This document shows, one piece after another, positions 9,143 to 19,309 of a stretch of DNA of 64,000 bases. Positions within the stretch are counted from its first letter, which is position 1. Every line of letters begins with the position of its first letter. This DNA comes from Gemmatimonadaceae bacterium (GTDB lineage: Bacteria; Gemmatimonadota; Gemmatimonadetes; Gemmatimonadales; Gemmatimonadaceae): positions 1 to 64,000 of the forward strand of contig DATLTC010000077.1 of the NCBI GenBank assembly GCA_035533755.1. Reading direction: 5' to 3'. Under the pieces are notes generated by a model. The model was not told the DNA's origin, searched no databases, and was given only the letters and a program-made list of their open reading frames with translations. A program made the position numbers and the translations under genes.

Positions 9143-10053
9143 CCGGCCTCAATTGCCCGAACTGCGGCGCCGCGATCACGATCCGCGCGCTCCAGCAGAC
9201 GCAGACCGTGGTGTGCGCCGCCTGCCACGCCGTGCTCGACGCCAAGGACCAGCAGTTGAGCGTGCTGCAGGCGTATCAAGCGCAGATGACGTTTTCCCCG
9301 GACATCCCGCTGGGCACGCGCGGCACGCTGCGGGGGGACGCGTACGAGGTGAGCGGCTTCCAGGTGCGGAGCGTCCGCCACAACGAGGTCGAGTACTTCT
9401 GGCGCGAGTACACGCTGTGGAATCCGTACAAGGGCTACCGGTACCTCATGGAGTACAACGGCCACTGGTGCGATTTCGCCGCGTCGCGTATCGCGCCGTC
9501 GGAGATGGTGAGCGGCCGCCAACCGTACGTGACCTACCAGGGCGAGCTCTTCCGCCACTTCCGCACGACCACGGTGACCACCGTGTTCATTCTCGGAGAA
9601 TTTCCCTGGCAGATCCGGAGCGGGGACCGCGTCACGTCGCGCGATTTCGTAGCGCCGCCGCGCATGCTCTCGGAAGAGGTCTCACCCGACGCCACGGGGT
9701 GGTGGGTGGGCGCGTATCTGCCGGCCGCGGTGGTCTGGCATGCGTTCGCGCTGCCGGGAGCGGCACCGCAGGCCACGGGGATCTTTCCCTGCGAGCCCAA
9801 TACCGACGCGCCGCGTGCGCGCGCCGGCCGCGTACGCGCGCTCTGGTTGGCGGTGCCGGTGGCGGCGGCACTGTTGGCGCGCGCGCTGTTCGCTGCGCCG
9901 AACACGGTGTTGGGACAGCGCTGGCCATACCTCGTCCTGCTCGCATTGCTCGCACTGTTCGCGGTGCCGGCGATCGTCGACGGCATGCGGGCGTCGGCGT
10001 TCGAGCGCGCGCGGTGGTCGGACAGCGATTACGCGGCCGACAACACGGACTGA
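9124..10053 (+). CDS. DUF4178 membrane protein with N-terminal zinc ribbon
   Basis: The 309-residue paralogue of the preceding protein has a zinc ribbon (C11, C14, C31, C34) and a DUF4178 core (LGTRGTLRGDAYEVSGFQVR, EYFWREYTLWNPYKGYRYL, NGHWCDF). A longer beta region follows, and then two C-terminal transmembrane helices (about 238-258 and 266-288). The start ATG at 9124 lies within the end of the upstream gene, so translation is probably coupled. The membrane anchor here, with the soluble paralogue and SPFH partner upstream, suggests a membrane-tethered complex. No substrate or signal can be named. Confidence 0.8.
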   Translation: MAAPSLAGLNCPNCGAAITIRALQQTQTVVCAACHAVLDAKDQQLSVLQAYQAQMTFSPDIPLGTRGTLRGDAYEVSGFQVRSVRHNEVEYFWREYTLWNPYKGYRYLMEYNGHWCDFAASRIAPSEMVSGRQPYVTYQGELFRHFRTTTVTTVFILGEFPWQIRSGDRVTSRDFVAPPRMLSEEVSPDATGWWVGAYLPAAVVWHAFALPGAAPQATGIFPCEPNTDAPRARAGRVRALWLAVPVAAALLARALFAAPNTVLGQRWPYLVLLALLALFAVPAIVDGMRASAFERARWSDSDYAADNTD

Positions 10054-10346
10054 ATCGCATCTTGTGTTCTCGCGCAGAAACGACAATTGTTCTGGCGTGT
10101 GACGCGCGTTTGCACATCACGCGCGGTGCGTCGTCATCCTGGGATCGTCATGCTTCCGGGAGCATGATGCGTAGACGGATCGGCTGCGGGGGCCGGCTCG
10201 CTCTGCGCGAGATCCGCAAGCAGCCCCGCGGCAACGCGACATCGCTTGCGGATCTCGACCCAGTGATGCGCGCCCCCTGACAGGCCCTCGAAGCGGGTGC
10301 ATCTTTGGGCGCGCCGGCGGGCACACAGGGCGCGTGGAGGCATGGC
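10054..10346 (+). other. 293-base non-coding region with inverted repeats
   Basis: No plausible gene lies here. It holds a perfect 14-bp inverted repeat (10208-10221 with 10244-10257, CGAGATCCGCAAGC and its complement) with a 22-base loop. A smaller hairpin is built on TCATGCT/AGCATGA near 10147-10166. The stems may be the 3' end of the DUF4178 transcript or a structured leader of the permease gene. The Shine-Dalgarno GGAGG at 10336-10340 serves the GTG at 10347. Confidence 0.5.
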
Positions 10347-11717
10347 GTGACCGAATCAGACGCGGCGCCCGGCACGGCAGGGCCAGCCCTGGCCCGCCGG
10401 TTGGGCGTGTTCGACGCGACGATGATCGTGATGGGCGGAATCGTCGGCGCCGGGATCTTCATCAATCCGTACGTCGTCGCACGCCAGGTGCACACGCCGG
10501 CGCTCATCCTCGGCGCGTGGGCCGCGGGCGGGTTGATCGCGCTCGCCGGCGCGTTCGTGTACGCCGAGCTGGCGCAGCTCCGGCCGCAGGTGGGCGGACA
10601 ATACGCCTATCTGCGCGACGCCTTCCATCCGATGGTGGCGTTCCTGTACGGATGGGGGCTGTTGCTCGTGACGCAGACCGGCGGCATGGCCGCCGTGGCC
10701 GTCACGTTCGCGAACTACTTCCGCGAACTGACCGGCACGGGCGTCTCGCCGGCAACACTCGCCGTGCTGGCGCTGGCCGCGCTGACGATCGTGAACTGTC
10801 TGGGCGTGCGCTCCGGCAGCAACGTGCAGAGCGCCCTGATGGTGACCAAGATCGTCGCCGTGCTGGTGCTGGTGACGATCGGGTGGCTGGCGGTGGGCGC
10901 GCCGCCGAGCGTTGCGGCGCCCGTGGCGCCGGGTGGCGACAAGCCGGTGCCGATCGCGTTCGCGGCGGCGATGGTGCCGGTGTTGTTCGCATACGGCGGC
11001 TGGCAGACGTCGAGCTTCGTGAGCGGGGAGTTGAAGAACCCCACGCGCGACCTGCCGCGGGGCCTGCTGATCGGCGTCGCGGGCGTGATCCTGCTTTATC
11101 TCGCCGTGAATGTGGTCTGCCTGCATGCGCTCGGGCCAGACGGGCTGGCAGCCACGACGACCCCGGCGTCGGAGGTGATGCGGCGCGCGCTCGGCGCGCC
11201 GGGCGCGAAGTTGATCGCCGCCGGCATCGCGATCTCGACGGTGGGATTCCTGAGCCAGGGGATGCTCACCGCGCCGCGCGTGTACTACGCCATGGCGCGC
11301 GACGGCGTGTTCTTTCGCGCCGTGGGGTGGCTGGACCCGCGCTCGCGCGTGCCGACCGTGGCCATCGTGCTGCAGGGGGTGTGGGCCGCGGTGATCGCCC
11401 TCTCGGGGCGGTACGAGCAGATCCTCAACTATGTGGTGTCGATGGACGCGGTGTTCTTCGGGCTCACCGGCGCGGCGCTGCTCGTGCTCCGGCGGCGCGA
11501 GCGGCGCGACGGCGCGGCCAACTCGGGGATGGGCGCCGTGGGCCTGCGCATGCCGGGCCATCCGTGGACCACGTTGGCCTTCGTGGCCGCGTTCTGGGCG
11601 CTCGCCGCGAGCACGATGATCCAGTTCCCGAAAGCCTCGGGCGTCGGCGTGCTGATCATGCTGGCCGGGGTGCCGGTGTACTGGGTGTGGGCGCGGCGCC
11701 AGCGGGCCCCTTTCTGA
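10347..11717 (+). CDS. APC-family amino acid permease
   Basis: The 456-residue polytopic protein starts at the GTG at 10347, which has GGAGG six bases upstream. It shows the APC signature in TM1 (FDATMIVMGGIVGAGIFINP), about 12 predicted transmembrane helices, and the conserved FAYGGWQTSSFVSGELKNPTRDLPRG stretch between TM6 and the following loop. Such proteins carry amino acids or related amines across the inner membrane by proton symport or exchange; the substrate is unknown. Its last 62 bases overlap the end of the convergent terC-like gene. Confidence 0.88.
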   Translation: MTESDAAPGTAGPALARRLGVFDATMIVMGGIVGAGIFINPYVVARQVHTPALILGAWAAGGLIALAGAFVYAELAQLRPQVGGQYAYLRDAFHPMVAFLYGWGLLLVTQTGGMAAVAVTFANYFRELTGTGVSPATLAVLALAALTIVNCLGVRSGSNVQSALMVTKIVAVLVLVTIGWLAVGAPPSVAAPVAPGGDKPVPIAFAAAMVPVLFAYGGWQTSSFVSGELKNPTRDLPRGLLIGVAGVILLYLAVNVVCLHALGPDGLAATTTPASEVMRRALGAPGAKLIAAGIAISTVGFLSQGMLTAPRVYYAMARDGVFFRAVGWLDPRSRVPTVAIVLQGVWAAVIALSGRYEQILNYVVSMDAVFFGLTGAALLVLRRRERRDGAANSGMGAVGLRMPGHPWTTLAFVAAFWALAASTMIQFPKASGVGVLIMLAGVPVYWVWARRQRAPF

Positions 11718-12408
11718 TGCGGAGATTGAGCATCTCCACGCCCACCGAGAAGGCCATCGCGAAGTAGGTGTACCCCTTGGGGATGTGCTGCCCCAGCCCC
11801 TCGGCCACGAGATTGGTGCCGATCAGCACCAGGAACGACAGGGCGAGCATCTTGACCGTGGGATGGCGCTCGACGAAGTCGCCGACCGGAGCTGCTGCGA
11901 CGAGCATGAAGCCGAGCGCGAGGAGCGTGGCGGCGACCATGATCCAGATGCTGTCCACCATGCCGACCGCGGTGATCACCGAGTCGAGCGAGAACACGAT
12001 GTCGATGAGCATGATCTGGAGCACCACGGCCATGAGGGGCTTCACGATGGGCTTCACCCCTTGGGGGCGGCCGGATTCCTCGAGCTTGCCGTGGATCTCG
12101 AACGTCGCTTTGGCGATCAGGAACAGTCCGCCCGCGACGAGGATGATGCTCCGCCCGCTGATCGCCACGCCGAGGACGGTGAACAACGGGCGCGTGAGCC
12201 GGACGATCCAGACGATGCTCGCCAGCAGCAGCATGCGGGTGAAGAACGCCCCGATCAATCCCAGCCGCCGGGCGCGCAGTTGATGGTCGGGCTCCACCTG
12301 TCCGGCAAGGATCGTGATGAACACGATGTTGTCGACGCCGAGGACGACCTCGAGCGCGGTGAGCGTGAGCAGTCCGATCCAGGCATTGGGGTCGGTGAGA
12401 AAGGACAT
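11656..12408 (-). CDS. TerC-family integral membrane protein
   Basis: The 250-residue protein has about seven transmembrane helices and the TerC hallmarks ALEVVLGVDNIVFITILAG in the first helix and IVFSLDSVITAVGM in the middle. The paired acidic residues in these helices are thought to bind metal. Members of the family have been tied to manganese export and tellurite resistance. The last 24 residues (Ala/Pro-rich) are encoded opposite the end of the permease gene; the 62-bp tail-to-tail overlap (11656-11717) is longer than the short overlaps elsewhere in the window. Confidence 0.88.
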   Translation of the reverse strand: MSFLTDPNAWIGLLTLTALEVVLGVDNIVFITILAGQVEPDHQLRARRLGLIGAFFTRMLLLASIVWIVRLTRPLFTVLGVAISGRSIILVAGGLFLIAKATFEIHGKLEESGRPQGVKPIVKPLMAVVLQIMLIDIVFSLDSVITAVGMVDSIWIMVAATLLALGFMLVAAAPVGDFVERHPTVKMLALSFLVLIGTNLVAEGLGQHIPKGYTYFAMAFSVGVEMLNLRIRKGPAGAAPTPSTPAPRPA

Positions 12409-12457
12409 GGCGAAGGGGGTTCGGGGTCCGATTCACGCTTCGGGGTCGATCCATGCA

Positions 12458-12488
12458 ACGCGGGCCGGTCGGTTGGACCGGCCCGCGT
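12458..12488 (-). terminator. Hairpin terminator of ahcY
   Basis: A perfect 13-bp GC stem (12458-12470 with 12476-12488, loop GGTTG) begins 22 bases after the ahcY stop codon. A U tract is lacking. Confidence 0.55.
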
Positions 12489-12509
12489 GGATCAGATGCC
12501 GCGCAGGGC

Positions 12510-14003
<1,494 letters not shown>

Positions 14004-14039
14004 GGGTATGGCCTCGACAGGGTCAGGAATGGACAGTAG

Positions 14040-14987
14040 TCACTTGCGCCCGCGTCGCGCGAGGGCCGAGAAGAGCGTCGGTCCCTGGGCGGCGGGGTCT
14101 GCGGGGAGATGCCGGTAGCGCACATCGGGGAATCCGGCGTCGTGCAACCAGGCGCCGAGCTGCGACTCGTCGAACCCCTGCCACACGTGTCCCATCTCGA
14201 CCGTGTAGTTCTCCCGCTCGTGGGGCGTGAGGTCGATGATGAGCAGGCGGCCCCGGGGCTTGAGGGCGCGCCGCACTTCGCGAAAGACCCGCGCCGGATC
14301 GAGCACGAAGTGCAGCACGAGGCACATGACGGCCACGTCCAGCTCGCCGCGGGCGACCGGCAACGCCTCGAGCGATCCGGCGCGCACGTCGATGTGGTCC
14401 GTGGCGGCCAGGCGGCGGCGCGCCGCCGTCAGCATGGCGGCCGACTCGTCCACGGCGATGACGCGGGCCACGGCGGGGGCGAGCGCCTCGGCGATCTGGC
14501 CGGTGCCGCAGCCCAGGTCGCCCACCACGAGGTCGGGATCGAGCAGGTCGAGCAGCGCCAGCAGATCGGTGCGGGCGCCGATGAGGTCGGCGCGCACGCG
14601 ATTCCAGTCGCCGGCCGCCGTGGTGAAGTAGCGCTTGGACTTCTCGCGGCGGTCGCGCAGCACGCTCTCCAGCCGGCGGGCGTCCTGGCGCACGGGCGCG
14701 GTGTCGGCCACCTGGCCGCGCACGACCGTCCAGAGCTTGTGCGGAAACGGATCGAGACGCGCCGGCGCCATGCGGTAGAAGCGGCTGGTGCCGGCGTCGC
14801 GGACCGCCACCCAGCCGTCGTCGCTCAGGATCTTGAGGTGGCGGCTGACCGTGGACTGCGGCAACTGCACCACGGCGCACAGTTCGCGCACCGTGAGCTC
14901 GTGGGCTTCGAGCACGGCAAGGAGGCGTGTACGCGTGGAGTCGGCGAGGGCCGACAGGCGGTCGAAGACGGGCGCGGCGGAATTCAT
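14040..14987 (-). CDS. ArsR-family regulator fused to SAM-dependent methyltransferase domain
   Basis: The 315-residue protein has a winged-helix ArsR domain at 1-90 (RLLAVLEAHELTVRELCAVV, recognition helix QSTVSRHLKIL). A class I methyltransferase domain follows at about 115-300 with the SAM motif VVGDLGCGTGQ (155-164) and the acidic loop VIAVDES. ArsR regulators next to ahcY and methionine-cycle genes include SahR, which senses S-adenosylhomocysteine in Proteobacteria. A fused SAM/SAH-binding domain makes an effector-sensing role likely, although active methylation cannot be excluded. It is first in a two-gene operon with ahcY and has an inverted repeat 7-22 bases upstream of its start. Confidence 0.85.
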   Translation of the reverse strand: MNSAAPVFDRLSALADSTRTRLLAVLEAHELTVRELCAVVQLPQSTVSRHLKILSDDGWVAVRDAGTSRFYRMAPARLDPFPHKLWTVVRGQVADTAPVRQDARRLESVLRDRREKSKRYFTTAAGDWNRVRADLIGARTDLLALLDLLDPDLVVGDLGCGTGQIAEALAPAVARVIAVDESAAMLTAARRRLAATDHIDVRAGSLEALPVARGELDVAVMCLVLHFVLDPARVFREVRRALKPRGRLLIIDLTPHERENYTVEMGHVWQGFDESQLGAWLHDAGFPDVRYRHLPADPAAQGPTLFSALARRGRK

Positions 14988-14993
14988 CGCTAT

Positions 14994-15009
14994 ATCCGGA
15001 TTAACGGAT
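14994..15009. promoter_or_regulatory. Candidate operator ahead of the ArsR-methyltransferase gene
   Basis: ATCCG-GATTAA-CGGAT is an inverted repeat in an AT-richer patch of the 102-base divergent region between the ArsR fusion gene and the hexosaminidase gene. ArsR-family proteins bind such imperfect palindromes near their own promoters. The binding itself is inference. Confidence 0.35.
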
Positions 15010-15089
15010 TGAATTTGGCGGCGGAAGGCCCGCCCGGCAAGGCCGGCCGGGCGCATTGCCAGCCGACCGCCGTCCCTGCATCGTTCGGC

Positions 15090-17183
15090 ATGCGATTCTC
15101 CATCCTTCCGGTCCTGCTCGCGGCCTCGGTGGCCGGCGCCCAGACCACCGACAGCACGCTCGCTCTCATTCCGCAGCCTCGGCACCTCAGCCGCGTGCAC
15201 GACGTCCCGCTCCGGCACGGCGTCTCGATCGATCTCCCCCGGGACGCCGCCGATCGGTTCGCGGCCCGCGACCTCGGCGACGCGCTCAAGGCGCTCGGCC
15301 TCCGCGTGGTGTACGGCGGATCGGCGTCGGCGCGCGTGGAGTTCGTGCGGAGCGGCACGGCCCGGGCACGCGAACTCCTGCGCTCGGCCAAGCTCGAATG
15401 GTCGGCGCCGATGGATGACGAGGGCTACGCGATCGTGTCGGCCGGCGCGCATCTCACCGTGATCGCGAAGACGCCGTCGGGGATCTTCTACGGGGCGCAG
15501 ACGGTGAAGCAGCTCGTGGACGGCGAGCGGACGAGCGCCGTCCTGCATCTGGTGGACGTGCGCGACTGGCCGGCCATGCGATATCGCGGATTCCACGCCG
15601 ATCTGTCGCGCGGCCCGATGCCCACGCTGGACTTCCAGAAGCTGCAGATCCGGACGCTGGCGGCGTACAAGGTCAACGTCTACTCGCCCTACTTCGAGAA
15701 CACGCTGTACTACGCGTCCAATCCGTTGCCGGCGCCGCCTGGCGGCGCGATGACCCCGGACCAGGTGAAGGAGCTGGTCGCCTACGCCGCCCGCTACCAC
15801 ATCGATGTGATCCCGGAGCAGGAAGCGTTCGGCCACCTGCACCACATCCTGAAGTACGACCTCTATTCCGGTCTGGCCGAGACGCCCCATGGCCACGTGC
15901 TCGCGCCGGGCCAGCCCGGCTCGATGGCCCTGATCAAGCAGATGTTCTGGGAGATCGACTCGCTCTTCCCGAGCCGGTTCGTGCATCTGGGCGCCGACGA
16001 GACCGTGGAGTTGGGCAAGGGCCAGACGCGCGATCTCGTGAAGTCGGAGGGCTTGGGGCAGGTATACATCGACTTCCTCAAGTCCATCGATTCGACCCTC
16101 CAGCCGCTGCACAAGCGCCTGCTGTTCTGGGGTGACATTGCGAGCGGCAGTCCGGAGTTGGTGAAGACGCTGCCCAAGGACATGGTCGCCGTGGCCTGGG
16201 GATACGGCCCGTCGAAGCACTTCGACGACGCCATCAATCCCTTCCGGCAGGCGGGCATGGAAACCTGGGTGGCGCCCGGGGTGAGCAACTGGAGCCGGGT
16301 CTATCCCGACAACGACGTGGCGCTGCGCAACATCCAGGGCTTCGTGCGCGACGGCCAGCGTCTGGGCGCCACCGGCGTGCTCAACACGAGTTGGGACGAC
16401 GATGGCGAGGCGATCTTCAACCAGACCTGGTACGGCGTGCTGTTCGGCGCTGCGGCGGGTTGGCAGGCGGGTGAGTCGAGCATTCCCGCCTTCGAGCACG
16501 CGTATGGGCGCGTGTTCAACGGCGATACCACCGGCAAGATCGACGACGCGCAGATGAAGCTGTCCGAGGCGCACGCCCTGCTCAGCAAGGCGGGGCTGGG
16601 CGATGCGAGCGACAACCTGTTCTGGGTGGATCCGTGGTCGAGCGAAGGGCAGCGCACGGCGCAGCAGATCCGGCCCGTCGTGCACGATCTGCGCATCCTG
16701 GCCGAGTCGTCGCTGGTGCTGATCGACCAGGCCCGTCCGTTCGTGCACCGCAATCAGGACGCGGTGGATGCGATGGCGCTCGGGGCGCGCAAGATGGACT
16801 TCATCGGGATGAAGTTCGAATTCGCCGATGAAATGGTGCAGATGTACGCGCGCGCCGCCGATACCACGACGCCGCCCGCTCAGCGCGTGCAGTCGCCGGC
16901 CGCCGAGCTGATCGACATGTCGAGCATGAACGGCCGGGCGCAGGATCTGCGCGACGGCTACTCGCTGATTCGCGACCTGTACGAGCAGGCGTGGCTCAGG
17001 GAGAACCGCCCGTACTGGCTGCACAACGTGCTGGCGCGGTATGACATGGCGACCCAGCTCTGGATCAGCCGGGGAGACCGGATCACCGACGCGCGGGCCG
17101 TGTTGGGTCGCACCCACCACTTGCCGCCGGCTGATGTGGTTGGCATTCCTGCGAGTATGCCGGGGTTGGGAGTAGGACGGTAG
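15090..17183 (+). CDS. Secreted GH20 beta-N-acetylhexosaminidase-like protein
   Basis: The 697-residue protein has a signal peptide (MRFSILPVLLAASVAGAQTT). An N-terminal alpha/beta domain of the GH20b type (about 30-160) ends in TVKQLVDG. The GH20 barrel opens with VRDWPAMRYRGFHADLSRGP and contains the catalytic pair D303-E304 in HLGADETVELG. This family removes terminal GlcNAc or GalNAc from chitin fragments and glycans using substrate-assisted catalysis. The C-terminal 200 residues are helical and not assigned. The final codons and the TAG stop come from a TAGGACGG repeat element. Confidence 0.85.
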   Translation: MRFSILPVLLAASVAGAQTTDSTLALIPQPRHLSRVHDVPLRHGVSIDLPRDAADRFAARDLGDALKALGLRVVYGGSASARVEFVRSGTARARELLRSAKLEWSAPMDDEGYAIVSAGAHLTVIAKTPSGIFYGAQTVKQLVDGERTSAVLHLVDVRDWPAMRYRGFHADLSRGPMPTLDFQKLQIRTLAAYKVNVYSPYFENTLYYASNPLPAPPGGAMTPDQVKELVAYAARYHIDVIPEQEAFGHLHHILKYDLYSGLAETPHGHVLAPGQPGSMALIKQMFWEIDSLFPSRFVHLGADETVELGKGQTRDLVKSEGLGQVYIDFLKSIDSTLQPLHKRLLFWGDIASGSPELVKTLPKDMVAVAWGYGPSKHFDDAINPFRQAGMETWVAPGVSNWSRVYPDNDVALRNIQGFVRDGQRLGATGVLNTSWDDDGEAIFNQTWYGVLFGAAAGWQAGESSIPAFEHAYGRVFNGDTTGKIDDAQMKLSEAHALLSKAGLGDASDNLFWVDPWSSEGQRTAQQIRPVVHDLRILAESSLVLIDQARPFVHRNQDAVDAMALGARKMDFIGMKFEFADEMVQMYARAADTTTPPAQRVQSPAAELIDMSSMNGRAQDLRDGYSLIRDLYEQAWLRENRPYWLHNVLARYDMATQLWISRGDRITDARAVLGRTHHLPPADVVGIPASMPGLGVGR

Positions 17184-17253
17184 GACGGTAGGGGAGTAGG
17201 ACGGATAACTGCGGAACGCCGTTTACCCACGACCGTCCTACCGTCCTACCGTC
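17172..17253. repeat. TAGGACGG palindromic element, copy 1
   Basis: Tandem GTAGGACG/GTAGGGGA-like units on the left (17172-17212) and the complementary CCGTCCTA units on the right (17232-17253) enclose a small hairpin core (ATAACTGCGGAACGCCGTTT). A 17-bp perfect pairing (17173-17189 with 17232-17248) is possible. The element lies between the convergent hexosaminidase and M13 genes and contains the hexosaminidase stop codon. Confidence 0.8.
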
Positions 17254-17257
17254 ACTC

Positions 17258-19309
17258 TTACCAGATCTTCGGCCTGAGACTGTCCGGACGGACCATCGGA
17301 TCGCCGTCCTTGCAGCCCCAGGCCTTCCTGAATTCCGGCATGTTGCTGAGCGGCCCGTTCACGCGCCATCGGGACGGCGAGTGCACGTCGGCGCTCACGA
17401 GCATGCGCGCGTACGCCGGCCGGTCGAGTTCCCGCCACACCTGGGCCCAGGCCAGGAAGAAGCGTTGCTCGGGCGTGAAGCCGTCGATCGTGGGGCGCGG
17501 TCCGTTGCCGAGCGCCTTCTCCATGGCCGCGTAGGCCACCGTGAGTCCGCCGAAGTCGGCGATGTTCTCGCCCAGGGTGAGTTGGCCGTTCACGTGCGTC
17601 GTGGAGTCGAGCACGGTGTAGCCGTCGAACTGCTTGACCACTTTCTCGGCCTGCGCGTTGTAGCGTTCGGCGTCGCCCTTGGTCCACCAGTCCCTGAGGT
17701 TCCCGTTCTTGTCGTACAGGCGGCCCTGGTCGTCGAACCCGTGGGTCATCTCATGGCCGATCACGGCCCCCATGGCGCCGTAGTTCACGGCGTCGTCGGC
17801 GGTGGGGTTGTAGAAGGGCGGCTGGAGAATGCCCGCCGGGAACACGATCTCGTTCATGAGCGGATTGTAATAAGCATTCACCGTGGGCGGGGTCATCCCC
17901 CACTCGGTGCGATCCACCGGTTTGCCGATCTTGGCCCAGTCGCGGGCGCTCCCGAACTGGTCGGCGGCCATGACGTCGGCCAGATAGCGGCCCGGGGTGA
18001 CGTCGAGCCTGGAGTAGTCGATCCAGTGGTCGGGGTATCCGATCTTCTTCGTGTACGCCGCGAGTTTGGCCAGGGCGCGCTGCTTGGTGGTGTCGCTCAT
18101 CCAGGTGAGCTGCTCGATCCGGTCGTGGAGCGCATCCACCAGATTGTCGACGATCTTCACGGCGCGGGCCTTGGCCGCGGGCGGGAACGCTTCCTTCACG
18201 TACTCCTGGCCGAGCAGTTCACCCAATCGCTGGTCGGTGGAGTTGGAGCAGCGCTTCCAGCGCGGGAGGTTCTCCCTGGCGCCGGTGAACAGCTGGTTGA
18301 ACTTGAAGTTCTCGGCTACGAACGGGGAACTGAGCGCGAATGCGGTGGCGTGCACGGCCCGCCAACGGAGGAGCACCTTCCAGTCGGCCACGGGGACGGT
18401 GGAGAACATGCCGTCCACCGCCTTGAAGAATTCGGGCTGGCCGACGTCGATCGCGGGCACGCGGGGGGCGCCCTGCGCGATGAAGAACGCGTCCCAATTG
18501 AAGTGTGGGGTGAGGCTGTCGAGTTGGGCCAGCGTCATCTTGTGGTAGTTGGCGTTGGGGTCGCGCAGTTCCACCGGCGGCTTGGAGGCGAGGGCGAGCC
18601 GGGTCTCGATGGCCAGCACCGTTCGGGCTTCGGCGGCCGCGGTGTCCGCGGGATCACCCATCAACTGGAACATCCGCGTCACGTGGGCCACGAACTCGTC
18701 GCGAATCTTCTTCGAGGCATCGTCGGTCTTGACGTAGTAGTCGCGGGTAGGCAGCGAGAGTCCGCCCTGCGAGAGACTGGCGATGACCGCGGTGGCGTCC
18801 TTGGCGTCCTGTACGGAGCCGTCACTCCAGGGGGCGAGGCCCGCGGTGTGCTCGAGACTGCCGAGGGCCCGCTCGAGGTCGGCGGGTGTCTTGATGGCGG
18901 CGATGCGATCGAGCACCGGCTGGAGCGGCGTGATTCCCTGCCGGTCGATCGCGACCGTGTCCATGCAAGCCGCGAAATAGGTACCGACTTTCCACGCGGC
19001 CGAACCGGCGGCGAGCTTGCCGCCAGTTGCCTCGTTGGCGTCGCGGTCGAGGATGGTGTGCAGGACGTCCCAGTTGTGATCCTGGACCGCGTAGAACGCG
19101 CCCCACGAGGGGTAAGCCGAGGGGATGGTGTCGTGCTTGAGCCATCCGCCGTTGGCAAACTGGTAGAAGTCGGTGCAGGGGGCGCACGTGGTATCGAGGT
19201 TGGCGCGATCGAGCGGTCGCGGGGTCTGGGCGCGTGCTGGCGAGAGACCGGCCGTTGCAAGGGCGAGCACGACCGCGAGGGCGGCGGAGAGTCGGCGCGT
19301 GATGGTCAT
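17258..19309 (-). CDS. M13-family zinc metallopeptidase (neprilysin/PepO-like), secreted
   Basis: The 683-residue protein has a signal peptide (cut near ARAQT) followed by the family opening CAPCTDFYQFANGGWLKH. The zinc site HEMTH is at 519-523, with the third ligand in ENIADFGGL. The VNAYYNPLMNEIVFPAGILQPPF segment and the terminal KIW, the typical M13 end, are also present. Such enzymes cleave oligopeptides on the amino side of hydrophobic residues, here probably in the periplasm. The ATG at 19309 was chosen because it starts the signal peptide. Full family length; no defects seen. Confidence 0.93.
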   Translation of the reverse strand: MTITRRLSAALAVVLALATAGLSPARAQTPRPLDRANLDTTCAPCTDFYQFANGGWLKHDTIPSAYPSWGAFYAVQDHNWDVLHTILDRDANEATGGKLAAGSAAWKVGTYFAACMDTVAIDRQGITPLQPVLDRIAAIKTPADLERALGSLEHTAGLAPWSDGSVQDAKDATAVIASLSQGGLSLPTRDYYVKTDDASKKIRDEFVAHVTRMFQLMGDPADTAAAEARTVLAIETRLALASKPPVELRDPNANYHKMTLAQLDSLTPHFNWDAFFIAQGAPRVPAIDVGQPEFFKAVDGMFSTVPVADWKVLLRWRAVHATAFALSSPFVAENFKFNQLFTGARENLPRWKRCSNSTDQRLGELLGQEYVKEAFPPAAKARAVKIVDNLVDALHDRIEQLTWMSDTTKQRALAKLAAYTKKIGYPDHWIDYSRLDVTPGRYLADVMAADQFGSARDWAKIGKPVDRTEWGMTPPTVNAYYNPLMNEIVFPAGILQPPFYNPTADDAVNYGAMGAVIGHEMTHGFDDQGRLYDKNGNLRDWWTKGDAERYNAQAEKVVKQFDGYTVLDSTTHVNGQLTLGENIADFGGLTVAYAAMEKALGNGPRPTIDGFTPEQRFFLAWAQVWRELDRPAYARMLVSADVHSPSRWRVNGPLSNMPEFRKAWGCKDGDPMVRPDSLRPKIW

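Noticed and set aside
14004-14039. SAH riboswitch ahead of ahcY
   Set aside because: Only 36 bases separate ahcY from the upstream gene, too short for the known SAH aptamer, and no fitting fold was seen.
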